A stretch of 53,229 nucleotides of DNA, from contig CANFME010000005.1 of assembly GCA_947448305.1 (NCBI GenBank), forward strand, positions 1 through 53,229, read 5' to 3'. This DNA is from Burkholderiaceae bacterium (GTDB lineage: Bacteria > Pseudomonadota > Gammaproteobacteria > Burkholderiales > Burkholderiaceae). Positions 1 to 8,361 of the stretch are shown piece after piece (positions within the stretch are counted from its first letter, which is position 1; every line of letters starts with the position of its first letter). Position numbers and translations under genes: made by a program. The notes under the pieces were generated by a model. It saw only the letters and a list, made by a program, of their open reading frames with translations. It made no database searches and was not told the origin of the DNA.

Positions 1-10
1 AGTCGTTGCA

Positions 11-30
11 TACTGTAATTATATACAGTA
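11..30. promoter_or_regulatory. LexA (SOS) box
   Basis: The sequence TACTGTAATTATATACAGTA is a near-perfect palindrome with the CTGT-N8-ACAG core of the LexA operator of gamma- and betaproteobacteria. It differs from the E. coli consensus only in the order of two central A/T bases. It overlaps the -10 box of a leftward promoter (18-46), which is the usual arrangement for repression. The controlled gene should start left of base 1 and is not visible. That it binds LexA is inferred from the match alone. Confidence 0.75.
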
Positions 31-46
31 TTTATTATTTTAACAA
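18..46 (-). promoter_or_regulatory. Leftward sigma-70 promoter under the SOS box
   Basis: Read on the minus strand, TTGTTA (41-46) and a perfect TATAAT (18-23) are separated by 17 bases. The -10 box lies inside the LexA box, so LexA would block RNA polymerase. Transcription would leave the window to the left. A weaker rightward reading, TTGCAT (6-11), 17 bases, TATTTA (29-34), cannot be excluded. Confidence 0.55.
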
Positions 47-60
47 GATAGAAACGTCAA

Positions 61-112
61 GGACAGACAGGCTGTCCGTGCTATTCATCCTCGCCCTGAA
101 CGGCGAGGTTTT
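61..112 (+). other. Two hairpins resembling an IS200/IS605-type right end
   Basis: A 6-bp stem (61-66 with 72-77) is followed by a 7-bp GC-rich stem, CCTCGCC (89-95) with GGCGAGG (102-108), then TTTT. The second hairpin could be a rightward Rho-independent terminator. Its layout (ATCCTCGCC, loop, GGCGAGGTTTTCCGC) also looks like the subterminal hairpin at the right end of IS605/IS1341-type elements, which overlaps the guide RNA of TnpB. No transposase is present in the window, so this would be a remnant or the end of an element lying to the left. The resemblance is from memory and uncertain. Confidence 0.3.
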
Positions 113-138
113 CCGCACGATTGGATAAACTCGTTTTC

Positions 139-714
139 TCATGAAGATTGCTCAAGCATCTCTATCGCTTGTTTAACCACTAAACCACGATAAATCAAAT
201 AAAAACTAACGATTGTAAAAGCGGTGACAACGACCTGTTCAATGAGCATCGGCGATTTCATCACATAAAAATAAACATAAATACTAAGAATAAAAAATAC
301 GATCCCAGCCAGGATATTAGCCCACCAAACAGAACTGTTTTGAGATAGATTTTGACTGTAGTTTTTAAAACTTACAACATTTAACTGACCATTTTTTTCT
401 TCGCCGCAAACCGAAATCTGATCACCGTTATTGATCATCACTGATTTCGGAAATTCCGCGTTGATTTGTTTTTCTCCCAGTCGAAATTGAGCAACATAAG
501 TAGTCCTTGTATTCTCTTTTATCAACTGTTGATGAGGATCACCATCTTTACGAATCTCAATGGTTTGCTGAAAGTTTTCAACTATCCCAGAATAAACTGA
601 AAGGGATTTCCCTGAAAAAATTTGTGGATTAATAAAGTTCACAATCACTCCTAACATGAGGAAAAACAGAATCAAAACAATCGCAAAGGTTGATTTGGAT
701 AAGCCGATACTCAT
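139..714 (-). CDS. Conserved-looking membrane protein of unknown function
   Basis: This 191-residue protein is not recognised. It has one membrane segment near the N-terminus (about residues 10-30), a soluble part of about 90 residues (35-120) rich in beta-strand-like sequence, and two more membrane segments (about 128-152 and 159-180). The layout suggests an inner-membrane protein with a small periplasmic or cytoplasmic domain between the first and second helix. It starts 10 bases after the purT stop on the same strand and is probably co-transcribed with purT. No catalytic motif is visible. No T-rich terminator follows it on its own strand before the window edge. Confidence 0.7.
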   Translation of the reverse strand: MSIGLSKSTFAIVLILFFLMLGVIVNFINPQIFSGKSLSVYSGIVENFQQTIEIRKDGDPHQQLIKENTRTTYVAQFRLGEKQINAEFPKSVMINNGDQISVCGEEKNGQLNVVSFKNYSQNLSQNSSVWWANILAGIVFFILSIYVYFYVMKSPMLIEQVVVTAFTIVSFYLIYRGLVVKQAIEMLEQSS

Positions 715-724
715 TTTTTAAACT

Positions 725-1951
725 TCAAGGGCTGACTGTTTTAATTGCTGTACTCGCTAATTTGGCGATCTCTCTTGCACGGTCAGTATCATTCGCACTC
801 GCTAATGTCACACCCATACGACGCTTAAGAAATGCTTCAGGCTTACCAAATAATCGAACAGCTACGCCCGGCAATGCTAAAGCTTTTTCTAGCCCAGTAA
901 AACCAATTCCTTTAACATCCATACCACCATAAATAACAGAACTAGCGGCAGGGGTTTTTAAAGAAACATCCACTGGCAGACCCAATATAGCCTTAGCATG
1001 CAGTTCAAACTCACTCTGAGTTTGACTTGCTAATGTTACAAGTCCAGTGTCATGAGGCCTAGGACTCACCTCAGAGAACCAAACTTCATCCCCTTTAACA
1101 AATAACTCAACGCCAAAAATCCCTCTTCCACCGAGATTGTCTGTTACTTTTTTTGCAATTTCTTGTGATTTTTTTCTAGCCAACTCAGTCATCTGCATCG
1201 GCTGCCAACTTTCAACATAATCACCATTTTTTTGGACATGACCAATCGGTTCACAAAAAGCGGTAATAGGCTCACCCTCGGCATCAAGGGTTCTCACAGT
1301 CAGTTGCGTAATCTCATAATCAAAATCAATTAAACCCTCAACAATGACTTTACCCGCATCAACTCGCCCACCAGAGGCGGCATATTCCCACGCCTTTGAA
1401 ACATCTTGTGGGCCGTCGAGCTTAGATTGCCCCTTACCAGATGAAGACATAACTGGTTTGACAAAACATGGGTAACCAATACCTTGATCAATGGCTTGTT
1501 GCAACTCTTCTAGACTGGAAGCAAATTTAAATGGTGAGGTCGGCAACCCCAATTCTTCCGCCGCAAGTCTTCGAATACCTTCTCGATTCATCGTTAAAAA
1601 AGTTGCGCGTGCTTTTGGTATCACTTCGACGATACCCTCAGCTTCTAACTCCATGAGGGTTTGAGTAGCAATTGCCTCAATTTCAGGCACTATTAAATGT
1701 GGCTTCTCTTTTAAGACCAAGGCTCTTATCGCATTGCCATCTGTCATGTCTATTACATGTGAGCGATGCGCTACTTGATGGCCTGGCGCATTTGGATAAC
1801 GATCCACTGCGATCACCTCTATACCAAGTCGTTGCAACTCAATAATCACTTCTTTACCTAGTTCACCGCAACCTAACATCATGACTCTGATGGCATTTTC
1901 AGTTAAAGGGGTTCCAATGATTGGAAAACGTGGGTAGGAAAATGTAGACAT
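725..1951 (-). CDS. purT: Formate-dependent phosphoribosylglycinamide formyltransferase (GAR transformylase 2)
   Basis: PurT uses ATP and formate to formylate GAR in step 3 of purine synthesis, an alternative to folate-dependent PurN. It is an ATP-grasp enzyme. The N-terminal nucleotide-fold motif [12 protein letters not shown], the [19 protein letters not shown] segment, [31 protein letters not shown] and [11 protein letters not shown] all match the family over its full length of about 400 residues. I chose the ATG at 1951 because GAGA lies 8 bases upstream. The longer reading from 1975 would begin inside the terminator stem of the pyruvate dehydrogenase operon and adds residues that the family lacks. 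A membrane protein gene follows after 10 bases. Confidence 0.95.
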   Translation of the reverse strand: MSTFSYPRFPIIGTPLTENAIRVMMLGCGELGKEVIIELQRLGIEVIAVDRYPNAPGHQVAHRSHVIDMTDGNAIRALVLKEKPHLIVPEIEAIATQTLMELEAEGIVEVIPKARATFLTMNREGIRRLAAEELGLPTSPFKFASSLEELQQAIDQGIGYPCFVKPVMSSSGKGQSKLDGPQDVSKAWEYAASGGRVDAGKVIVEGLIDFDYEITQLTVRTLDAEGEPITAFCEPIGHVQKNGDYVESWQPMQMTELARKKSQEIAKKVTDNLGGRGIFGVELFVKGDEVWFSEVSPRPHDTGLVTLASQTQSEFELHAKAILGLPVDVSLKTPAASSVIYGGMDVKGIGFTGLEKALALPGVAVRLFGKPEAFLKRRMGVTLASANDTDRAREIAKLASTAIKTVSP

Positions 1952-1961
1952 AATGTTTCTC

Positions 1962-1996
1962 AAAAAAAAAGACATGGTCTATTTTCCCATGTCTTT
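1962..1996 (-). terminator. Rho-independent terminator after lpdA, directly before purT
   Basis: On the minus strand a 10-bp perfect stem, AAAGACATGG with CCATGTCTTT around a 9-base loop, is followed by an unbroken run of T. It ends the aceE-aceF-lpdA transcript about 55 bases after the lpdA stop. The T-run ends only a few bases before the purT ribosome binding site, so purT either depends on read-through or has a promoter I could not identify upstream of the hairpin. Confidence 0.85.
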
Positions 1997-2050
1997 GATT
2001 GCTACCTACAAATTTCAAAAAAATTGCGTTATTTAATCACATAACATATC

Positions 2051-3829
2051 TTATTTTTTTCTTACCGGTGGTAAGTCTGTGCATGAACCATGGGCGACTT
2101 CAGCAGCTAATCCAACCGATTCACCTAAAGTAGGATGAGGATGTATTGTTTTACCAATATCTACAGCATCTGCACCCATTTCAATCGCCAAACAGATTTC
2201 ACCAATTAAATCACCCGCATTGGTACCGACGATGCCACCACCAATAATACGGTGAGTCGTCTCATCAAATAGAAGTTTAGTGAATCCTTCACTTCGGCCA
2301 TTAGCAATTGCACGACCACTTGCAGCCCAAGGAAATAGACCCTTAGTATAAGCAATGCCTTTTTCTTTACATTGCTCTTCAGTAAGTCCAGCCCAAGCAA
2401 CTTCAGGATCGGTATAAGCGACCGATGGGATTTGTTTTACATCAAAGTAAGACTTTTCTCCATTCGCCACTTCTGCAGCAACATGTCCCTCATGCACTGC
2501 TTTATGGGCCAACATCGGCTGACCAACAAGATCACCAATCGCAAAAATATGTTGAACATTGGTTCTCATTTGCTGATCTACTGGAATAAAGCCACGCTCA
2601 TCCACCATCACCCCAGCTTGATTTGCTGCAACTTTCTTACCATTTGGAGTTCTGCCAACAGCAACTAATACTAAGTCATAACATTGTGCATCTGTTGGCG
2701 CCTTATCCCCTTTAAACTCTACCCAGATACCATCTTCTTTAGCTGTGGCAGATGCAGCGCTCGTTTTTAACATGACCTTGTTAAAACGTGGCAAGTTCAT
2801 TTTTTCCCAAACTTTTACTAAATCTCTGTCTGCACCAGCCATCAGGGTATTTGATAGCTCCACAATATCAATTTGTGAGCCTAAAGAACTATAGACGGTG
2901 GCCATTTCTAAACCAATAATTCCTCCACCAATAACTAGCATGCGTTTGGGAATAGTTGCTAGTTTTAGTGCACCGGTACTGTCTACAATGCGGGGATCAA
3001 CTGGTAAGAATGGTAGTACCACGGACTGGCTACCCGCGGCAATAATCGCTTTTTCAAACTTAATGACCTCTTTCTTAGCGGTCATATCCCAGCCAGTTCC
3101 TTCTGTGTGAGTGACTTCTAAATGATGAGCATCTAAGAAAACACCAACGCCGCGGATTATTTGAACTTTACGAGCCTTAGCCATTCCTGCAAGTCCAGTC
3201 GTTAACTGACCAATCACACCATCTTTATGCGTCCTCAATGCGTCTAAATCAACTTGAGGTTGACCGTAACTGATACCGTGCTTGGCCATGGACTTTACTT
3301 CCTCCATGACAGCTGCTGTGTGTAAAAGCGCTTTAGAAGGTATGCAACCGACATTTAAACAAACACCTCCCAAAGTTGCATAACGCTCTACCATGATCGT
3401 TTTCATTCCAAGGTCAGCACCTCTGAAAGCAGCACTATAACCACCAGGACCTGAACCCAAGACTAATAACTGACATTCATGTTGGACACTACCTTGGTAA
3501 GCTCCAGCTTGAGGAGTTAAAGTAATCGGTTTAGTAGGTTCTGCTTGCTTAGGAGTTACCGAAGCGCTAGCAGTTGCTGAACTGGTGGTTAGCAATGGTT
3601 CAACATGGGCAACAATCGAGCCCATACTAATTAAATCTCCCATCTTCACTTCGATAGATAAAACGGTTCCATCCACATCACTCGGAACTTCCATTGTGGC
3701 TTTATCCGATTCAAGAACAATTAAAGGCTGTTCTTTTTTAATCACATCCCCAACTTTTACTAATATTTCAATCACGGGTATTTCAGAGAAATCTCCGATA
3801 TCAGGTACTTTAATGGCTAAAGATTCCAT
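2051..3829 (-). CDS. lpdA: Dihydrolipoyl dehydrogenase (E3) with N-terminal lipoyl domain
   Basis: E3 re-oxidises the dihydrolipoyl groups of the pyruvate dehydrogenase complex with FAD and NAD+. Residues 1-80 form a lipoyl domain whose lipoylated lysine lies in ESDKATMEVPS (Lys43 from this start). A proline/alanine-rich linker of about 30 residues leads to the flavoprotein. That part shows the FAD motif GSGPGGYSAA, the redox disulfide GGVCLNVGCIPSK (Cys157 and Cys162), the NAD motif IGGGIIGLE and the C-terminal HPHPTLGES catalytic His-Glu motif. An N-terminal lipoyl domain on E3 is known in Neisseria and Ralstonia. AAGGAG lies 5 bases before the ATG at 3829; an upstream GTG (3835) is too close to that site. 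It is third in the aceE-aceF-lpdA operon, 9 bases after aceF. Confidence 0.96.
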   Translation of the reverse strand: MESLAIKVPDIGDFSEIPVIEILVKVGDVIKKEQPLIVLESDKATMEVPSDVDGTVLSIEVKMGDLISMGSIVAHVEPLLTTSSATASASVTPKQAEPTKPITLTPQAGAYQGSVQHECQLLVLGSGPGGYSAAFRGADLGMKTIMVERYATLGGVCLNVGCIPSKALLHTAAVMEEVKSMAKHGISYGQPQVDLDALRTHKDGVIGQLTTGLAGMAKARKVQIIRGVGVFLDAHHLEVTHTEGTGWDMTAKKEVIKFEKAIIAAGSQSVVLPFLPVDPRIVDSTGALKLATIPKRMLVIGGGIIGLEMATVYSSLGSQIDIVELSNTLMAGADRDLVKVWEKMNLPRFNKVMLKTSAASATAKEDGIWVEFKGDKAPTDAQCYDLVLVAVGRTPNGKKVAANQAGVMVDERGFIPVDQQMRTNVQHIFAIGDLVGQPMLAHKAVHEGHVAAEVANGEKSYFDVKQIPSVAYTDPEVAWAGLTEEQCKEKGIAYTKGLFPWAASGRAIANGRSEGFTKLLFDETTHRIIGGGIVGTNAGDLIGEICLAIEMGADAVDIGKTIHPHPTLGESVGLAAEVAHGSCTDLPPVRKK

Positions 3830-3838
3830 CAACACTCC

Positions 3839-5482
3839 TTATAAGGTAACACGACGGAAGTCACTTAACAGCTCAGCGATATAAACGTTAAAGCGTGTCG
3901 CGAGAGCTCCATCTATGACCCGATGATCCGCCGTCAATGACAGAGGGCAAATTAACTTCGGATTAAATTGTTTACCGTCCCAAATCGGTTTCATTGCAGC
4001 CTTACTAACACCTAAAATTGCAACCTCTGGAGCATTAATAATAGGTGCAAAATAAGTTCCACCGATGCCACCAACAGAAGAAATAGTAAAACAAGCACCC
4101 TGCATTTGATCTGGCTTTAACTTACCATCTCTTGCTAATTTAGCGAGCTCACTTGTTTCCTGAGCAATTTGCATGACACCTTTTTTATCAACATCTTTAA
4201 TCACCGGCACAACTAATCCATTTGGTGTGTCTGCTGCAAAACCTAAATGAAAATATTTCTTAAGGATCAACTCCTCACCATCCAGTGAACTATTAAACTC
4301 CGGATACTTTTTGAGCGCCTGAACGCAAGCTTTCATTAAAAATGCCAAAAGTGTTACTTTCAATCCAGATTTTTCATTGAGCTTATTAGTCTCTACACGG
4401 AAGCTTTCCAAAAGAGTAATATCAGCATCTTCATGATAGGTTACCGCAGGGATCATTGCCCAATTTCTGGAAAGATTTGCCGCAGAAATTTTTTGGATGC
4501 GAGATAGGGGTTTAGTCTCAATTTCACCAAACTTCTTAAAGTCTACCTTTGGCCATGGTAATAAATTTAGGCCGCCACCACTATTTACCGCCGCAGCAGA
4601 TGATGTGGTTTTTGGTGCAGTCAAAGCTTGTTTAATGAAATTTCTCACGTCATCTTGGGTAATTCTTCCTTTTGGTCCCGTGCCGTTAATTTGTCGAATA
4701 TCAGCACCCAACTCCCTTGCATACTTTCGTACTGTGGGACTTGCATGACTAACTGCCGAACTTACCTCAGGCATTGATGTAACGGCCGTTGTATTCGATT
4801 GCACCAAACTACTTACTGCAACTTGTGGAACCGGAGTCGGTATTGCGACTTGTGGTGAGGGCACAACTGTATTTTGAGCTGGCGAATTGGTCTTAGCAAC
4901 ATTAGCATTAGATGAACTGGCAACTTCTAAAAGAACAACCATACTCCCTTGAGATACTAAATCACCTAAATTCACCCTCACTTCTTTCACAATACCAGAG
5001 GCAGAGCTTGGTACATCCATCGTTGCTTTATCAGATTCCAATGTAATCAAAGATTGCTCAGCTTTAACAAGATCACCAACCTGGACATGAATCTCAATCA
5101 CTGGTATTTCTTTATAGTCACCAATATCGGGCACCGAAACTTCAATGATTTGCGAGGCAGTAGCAACTTCAGGGACTGGAGCTACTGGTGCTGAGATTTG
5201 ATTACTAGCCTTGGGAGTAGATTCAACTCCAGTAGAATTGTCGACCTCTGCCAACACTAATACAACAGACCCTTCAGAAACATTATCACCTAGTTTGACA
5301 CGAAGTTCTTTAACAACTCCAGCTCCTGAACTAGGTACATCCATCGTTGCTTTATCTGACTCCAAAGTGACAATAGATTGCTCTGCCTTGACGGTATCAC
5401 CCACCTTGACATGAATTTCGATTACAGGAATCTCTTTGTAGTCGCCAATGTCAGGTACTTTAATTTCTATTAAATTCGTCAT
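3839..5482 (-). CDS. aceF: Dihydrolipoyl acetyltransferase (E2) of pyruvate dehydrogenase
   Basis: E2 is the core of the pyruvate dehydrogenase complex and moves acetyl groups from lipoate to CoA. There are two lipoyl domains (residues about 3-80 and 111-187) with lipoylated Lys44 and Lys152, both in the motif ESDKATMDVPSS. A Pro/Ala/Val-rich linker follows, then a peripheral subunit-binding domain (about 247-284, with GTGPKGRITQDDV) and the acyltransferase domain (about 315-547), which ends in the catalytic ADHRVIDGA (His520). The two lipoyl domains are near-copies. AAGGAG is 8 bases before the ATG at 5482; a GTG 9 bases further upstream abuts the binding site and is less likely. It lies 12 bases after aceE. 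Confidence 0.96.
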   Translation of the reverse strand: MTNLIEIKVPDIGDYKEIPVIEIHVKVGDTVKAEQSIVTLESDKATMDVPSSGAGVVKELRVKLGDNVSEGSVVLVLAEVDNSTGVESTPKASNQISAPVAPVPEVATASQIIEVSVPDIGDYKEIPVIEIHVQVGDLVKAEQSLITLESDKATMDVPSSASGIVKEVRVNLGDLVSQGSMVVLLEVASSSNANVAKTNSPAQNTVVPSPQVAIPTPVPQVAVSSLVQSNTTAVTSMPEVSSAVSHASPTVRKYARELGADIRQINGTGPKGRITQDDVRNFIKQALTAPKTTSSAAAVNSGGGLNLLPWPKVDFKKFGEIETKPLSRIQKISAANLSRNWAMIPAVTYHEDADITLLESFRVETNKLNEKSGLKVTLLAFLMKACVQALKKYPEFNSSLDGEELILKKYFHLGFAADTPNGLVVPVIKDVDKKGVMQIAQETSELAKLARDGKLKPDQMQGACFTISSVGGIGGTYFAPIINAPEVAILGVSKAAMKPIWDGKQFNPKLICPLSLTADHRVIDGALATRFNVYIAELLSDFRRVTL

Positions 5483-5494
5483 GACTTTCACTCC

Positions 5495-8194
5495 TTAAAC
5501 GGACATTGGATTTGGTTTACTAGGATCTAACTCATATTTAGCAATTGCTTGTGCAACGACTTTAGCTTCTAATTTGCCCTCATCAACTAAGGCCTTTAAG
5601 GCAGCAACTGTAATCCAACGACGATCTACTTCAAAGAAATGTCTCAAGTTCTCACGGGTATCTGACCTACCAAACCCATCAGTACCCAGCACTGTATATC
5701 GTTTGCCAGCTTGCTGAATCGCTGGTCGGATTTGCTCTGCAAATGCACGAATATAGTCAGTCGCGGCAATGACCGGGCCGGCATGATCCTTTAAGCATGA
5801 TTCAACATGAGATAAGACACTTGGCTGCGTTGGGTTTAATAAATTCGTTCTAGCAACTCTCTGAATATCTCTGCCTAACTCTGTAAAGCTAGGACATCCC
5901 CAAATATCAGCAGCAACTCCCCATTCTTCGAGAAGCATCTCCGAGGCAAATATTACCTCTCTAAAAATCGTACCACTTCCTAATAATTGAACTTTTAATT
6001 TTGCCTTTGGAGTACCAGTACTGGATAAGTAATACATCCCTTTCAGAATATCTTTTTCAGCACCTTTAGGCATTGCAGGATGAGCGTAATTCTCATTCAT
6101 CAGAGTAATGTAATAGTAAACATCCTCTTGTTCCGTTAACATTCTGCGCATACCCTCTTGAATGACAACAGCGAGTTCAAAGCTAAAGCTTGGGTCATAA
6201 CTTACACAGTTAGGAATTGTTGCACTCCATAAATGACTATGACCATCCTCATGTTGCAAACCTTCACCATTGAGAGTAGTTCTACCGGCAGTAGCACCCA
6301 GTAAGAATCCACGAGAGCGCATATCTGCAGCAGCCCAAGCTAAATCACCAATTCTCTGAAACCCAAACATTGAGTAGAAAATATAAAAAGGCAACATTGG
6401 GACGCCGTGGGTAGAGTAAGACGTTGCGGCAGCAATCCAATCACACATAGCGCCTGCTTCATTAATACCCTCTTGCAAAATTTGACCCGTTTTATCTTCT
6501 TTATAAAACATTAATTGATCACGGTCTTGAGGCTCATATAACTGTCCAATATGACTCCAAATACCTAATTGACGGAACATCCCTTCCATACCAAATGTTC
6601 TTGATTCATCAGGAACAATTGGAACTACCCGCTGGCCAATCTCTTTATCTTTGATAATCATATTGAGCATACGAACAAAAGCCATCGTAGTAGAAATCTC
6701 GCGCCCTTCTACAGTTGCTTCACAAAGTGCCGAGAAGGTTTCTAATTTAGGCACATTCATGGCAGCAGCCTTTGAACGACGTTGAGGTAAATATCCACCC
6801 AACTCCATTCGACGCGAACGCATGTACTCTAACTCAGGACTACCCTCAGCAAATTTAAGATAAGGGACGTTTTCTAAGTCCTCATCCTTGACCGGTAACT
6901 TGAAACGATCACGGAAAGCTTTCACATCATCCATACCCATTTTTTTCTGTTGATGAGCGATGTTCATCGCCTCACCGGAGCTACCCATACCGTAACCTTT
7001 AATCGTCTTAGCTAAAATTAAAGTAGGTTGACCTTGGTGATTTGCTGCAGAGTGAAAAGCTGCATAGACCTTGTGTGGATCATGTCCACCGCGGTTTAAG
7101 TTCCAGATATCTTCATCTGACCAATCGGCTACTAACTCAGCGAGCTCTGGGGTATTGAATACTTTAGCCCTAACATAGGCTCCATCTTTGGATTTAAGTG
7201 TTTGATACTCGCCATCAACAATTTCACCCAGCCTTTTCATTAAGATGCCTTTTTTATCTCTGGCAAAGAGTGCATCCCAATGAGTACCCCAAATTACTTT
7301 GATGACGTTCCAGCCTGATCCTCTAAACTCTCTCTCTAATTCCTGAATAATGCTACTGTTACCACGCACAGGACCATCAAGTCTTTGTAAATTACAGTTA
7401 ATTACAAAAATCAAGTTATCTAAGTGTTCACGTCCAGCCATTCCAATCGCGCCTAATGATTCAGGTTCATCTGTTTCACCATCACCTAAAAAAGCCCAAA
7501 CTTTACGACCACTAGTTTTAGCGAGTCCGCGATCATCCATATACTTCATAAACCTAGCTTGATAAATCGCCATAATAGGACCTAGTCCCATTGAAACAGT
7601 TGGGAACTGCCAAAAATCTGGCATTAACCAAGGGTGTGGATAACTAGAAATACCCTTACCGCCAACTTCCTGTCGAAAATTATCGAGTTGTTCTTCTGTT
7701 AAACGTCCCAACATAAATGCTCTGGCATAGACCCCAGGCGCAGAGTGACCTTGGACAAAGATCAAATCACCACCGTGCTCCTCTGATGGTGCATGCCAAA
7801 AATGGTTGTAACCCACATCATAAAGAGTGGCTGCAGACTGAAATGAAGAAATGTGTCCGCCAACGTTTGTGGACTTATTTGCACGTAATACCATAGCCAT
7901 CGCGTTCCAACGTGTATAGGAACGAATTGTATGTTCAACTTCTTGATCGCCCGGAATCCGAGCCTGTCTCACTACAGGAATCGTATTGATATAGGGAGTT
8001 TCAGCGTGAAAAGGCTGATCTACGCCGTTGGTCCTAGCATAGGAAATTTGTTGGTCAATCAGATAAGCAGCTCTATCAGTACCTACTGCCTGAATAACGC
8101 CTTGCAGAGCCTCTAACCACTCTTTTGTTTCTAATGGATCAATGTCAACCGATTGATTATTATTTACACTTATCTGCACTGGAACAGTTGCCAT
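5495..8194 (-). CDS. aceE: Pyruvate dehydrogenase E1 component, homodimeric type
   Basis: E1 decarboxylates pyruvate with thiamine diphosphate and acetylates the lipoyl groups of E2. The roughly 900-residue single-chain form matches E. coli AceE throughout. The thiamine diphosphate motif is visible as GDGETDEPES followed by VINCN, with further conserved blocks SFQSAATLYDVGYNHF, NRGGHDP, IKGYGMG, DESRTFGMEGMFRQLGI and GTDGFGRSDTRENLR. GGAG lies 7 bases before the ATG at 8194; the ATG at 8206 overlaps that site and is rejected. It is the first gene of aceE-aceF-lpdA and is divergent from a sensor kinase gene, with a 9-bp inverted repeat in the shared upstream region. Confidence 0.97.
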   Translation of the reverse strand: MATVPVQISVNNNQSVDIDPLETKEWLEALQGVIQAVGTDRAAYLIDQQISYARTNGVDQPFHAETPYINTIPVVRQARIPGDQEVEHTIRSYTRWNAMAMVLRANKSTNVGGHISSFQSAATLYDVGYNHFWHAPSEEHGGDLIFVQGHSAPGVYARAFMLGRLTEEQLDNFRQEVGGKGISSYPHPWLMPDFWQFPTVSMGLGPIMAIYQARFMKYMDDRGLAKTSGRKVWAFLGDGETDEPESLGAIGMAGREHLDNLIFVINCNLQRLDGPVRGNSSIIQELEREFRGSGWNVIKVIWGTHWDALFARDKKGILMKRLGEIVDGEYQTLKSKDGAYVRAKVFNTPELAELVADWSDEDIWNLNRGGHDPHKVYAAFHSAANHQGQPTLILAKTIKGYGMGSSGEAMNIAHQQKKMGMDDVKAFRDRFKLPVKDEDLENVPYLKFAEGSPELEYMRSRRMELGGYLPQRRSKAAAMNVPKLETFSALCEATVEGREISTTMAFVRMLNMIIKDKEIGQRVVPIVPDESRTFGMEGMFRQLGIWSHIGQLYEPQDRDQLMFYKEDKTGQILQEGINEAGAMCDWIAAATSYSTHGVPMLPFYIFYSMFGFQRIGDLAWAAADMRSRGFLLGATAGRTTLNGEGLQHEDGHSHLWSATIPNCVSYDPSFSFELAVVIQEGMRRMLTEQEDVYYYITLMNENYAHPAMPKGAEKDILKGMYYLSSTGTPKAKLKVQLLGSGTIFREVIFASEMLLEEWGVAADIWGCPSFTELGRDIQRVARTNLLNPTQPSVLSHVESCLKDHAGPVIAATDYIRAFAEQIRPAIQQAGKRYTVLGTDGFGRSDTRENLRHFFEVDRRWITVAALKALVDEGKLEAKVVAQAIAKYELDPSKPNPMSV

Positions 8195-8254
8195 TTTTTT
8201 CTCCATATTAAGTTATTGTTAAGTCTAAGATTTGATATAAAAAATTACAAGCAC

Positions 8255-8293
8255 TTTTTCATATTCTGAATTAATATTTTACATTATGAAAAA
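8255..8293. promoter_or_regulatory. 9-bp inverted repeat between aceE and the sensor kinase gene
   Basis: TTTTTCATA (8255-8263) and TATGAAAAA (8285-8293) are perfect inverted copies 21 bases apart, near the middle of the 167-base divergent intergenic region. Arm spacing of about three helical turns centre-to-centre would suit two binding sites for a dimeric regulator, possibly the FixJ-like protein encoded two genes away. No promoter in this region is clear enough to call. The match could be due to chance in AT-rich DNA. Confidence 0.35.
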
Positions 8294-8361
8294 TCAAGCT
8301 TATCTAACAATTTATCAGAAAAAACTATTACGGAAATCACTAATGAAGCAAAATATCAATC

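Noticed and set aside
1952..1975. Longer purT start at 1975
   Set aside because: It lies inside the terminator stem and T-run of the preceding operon, while 1951 has its own ribosome binding site.
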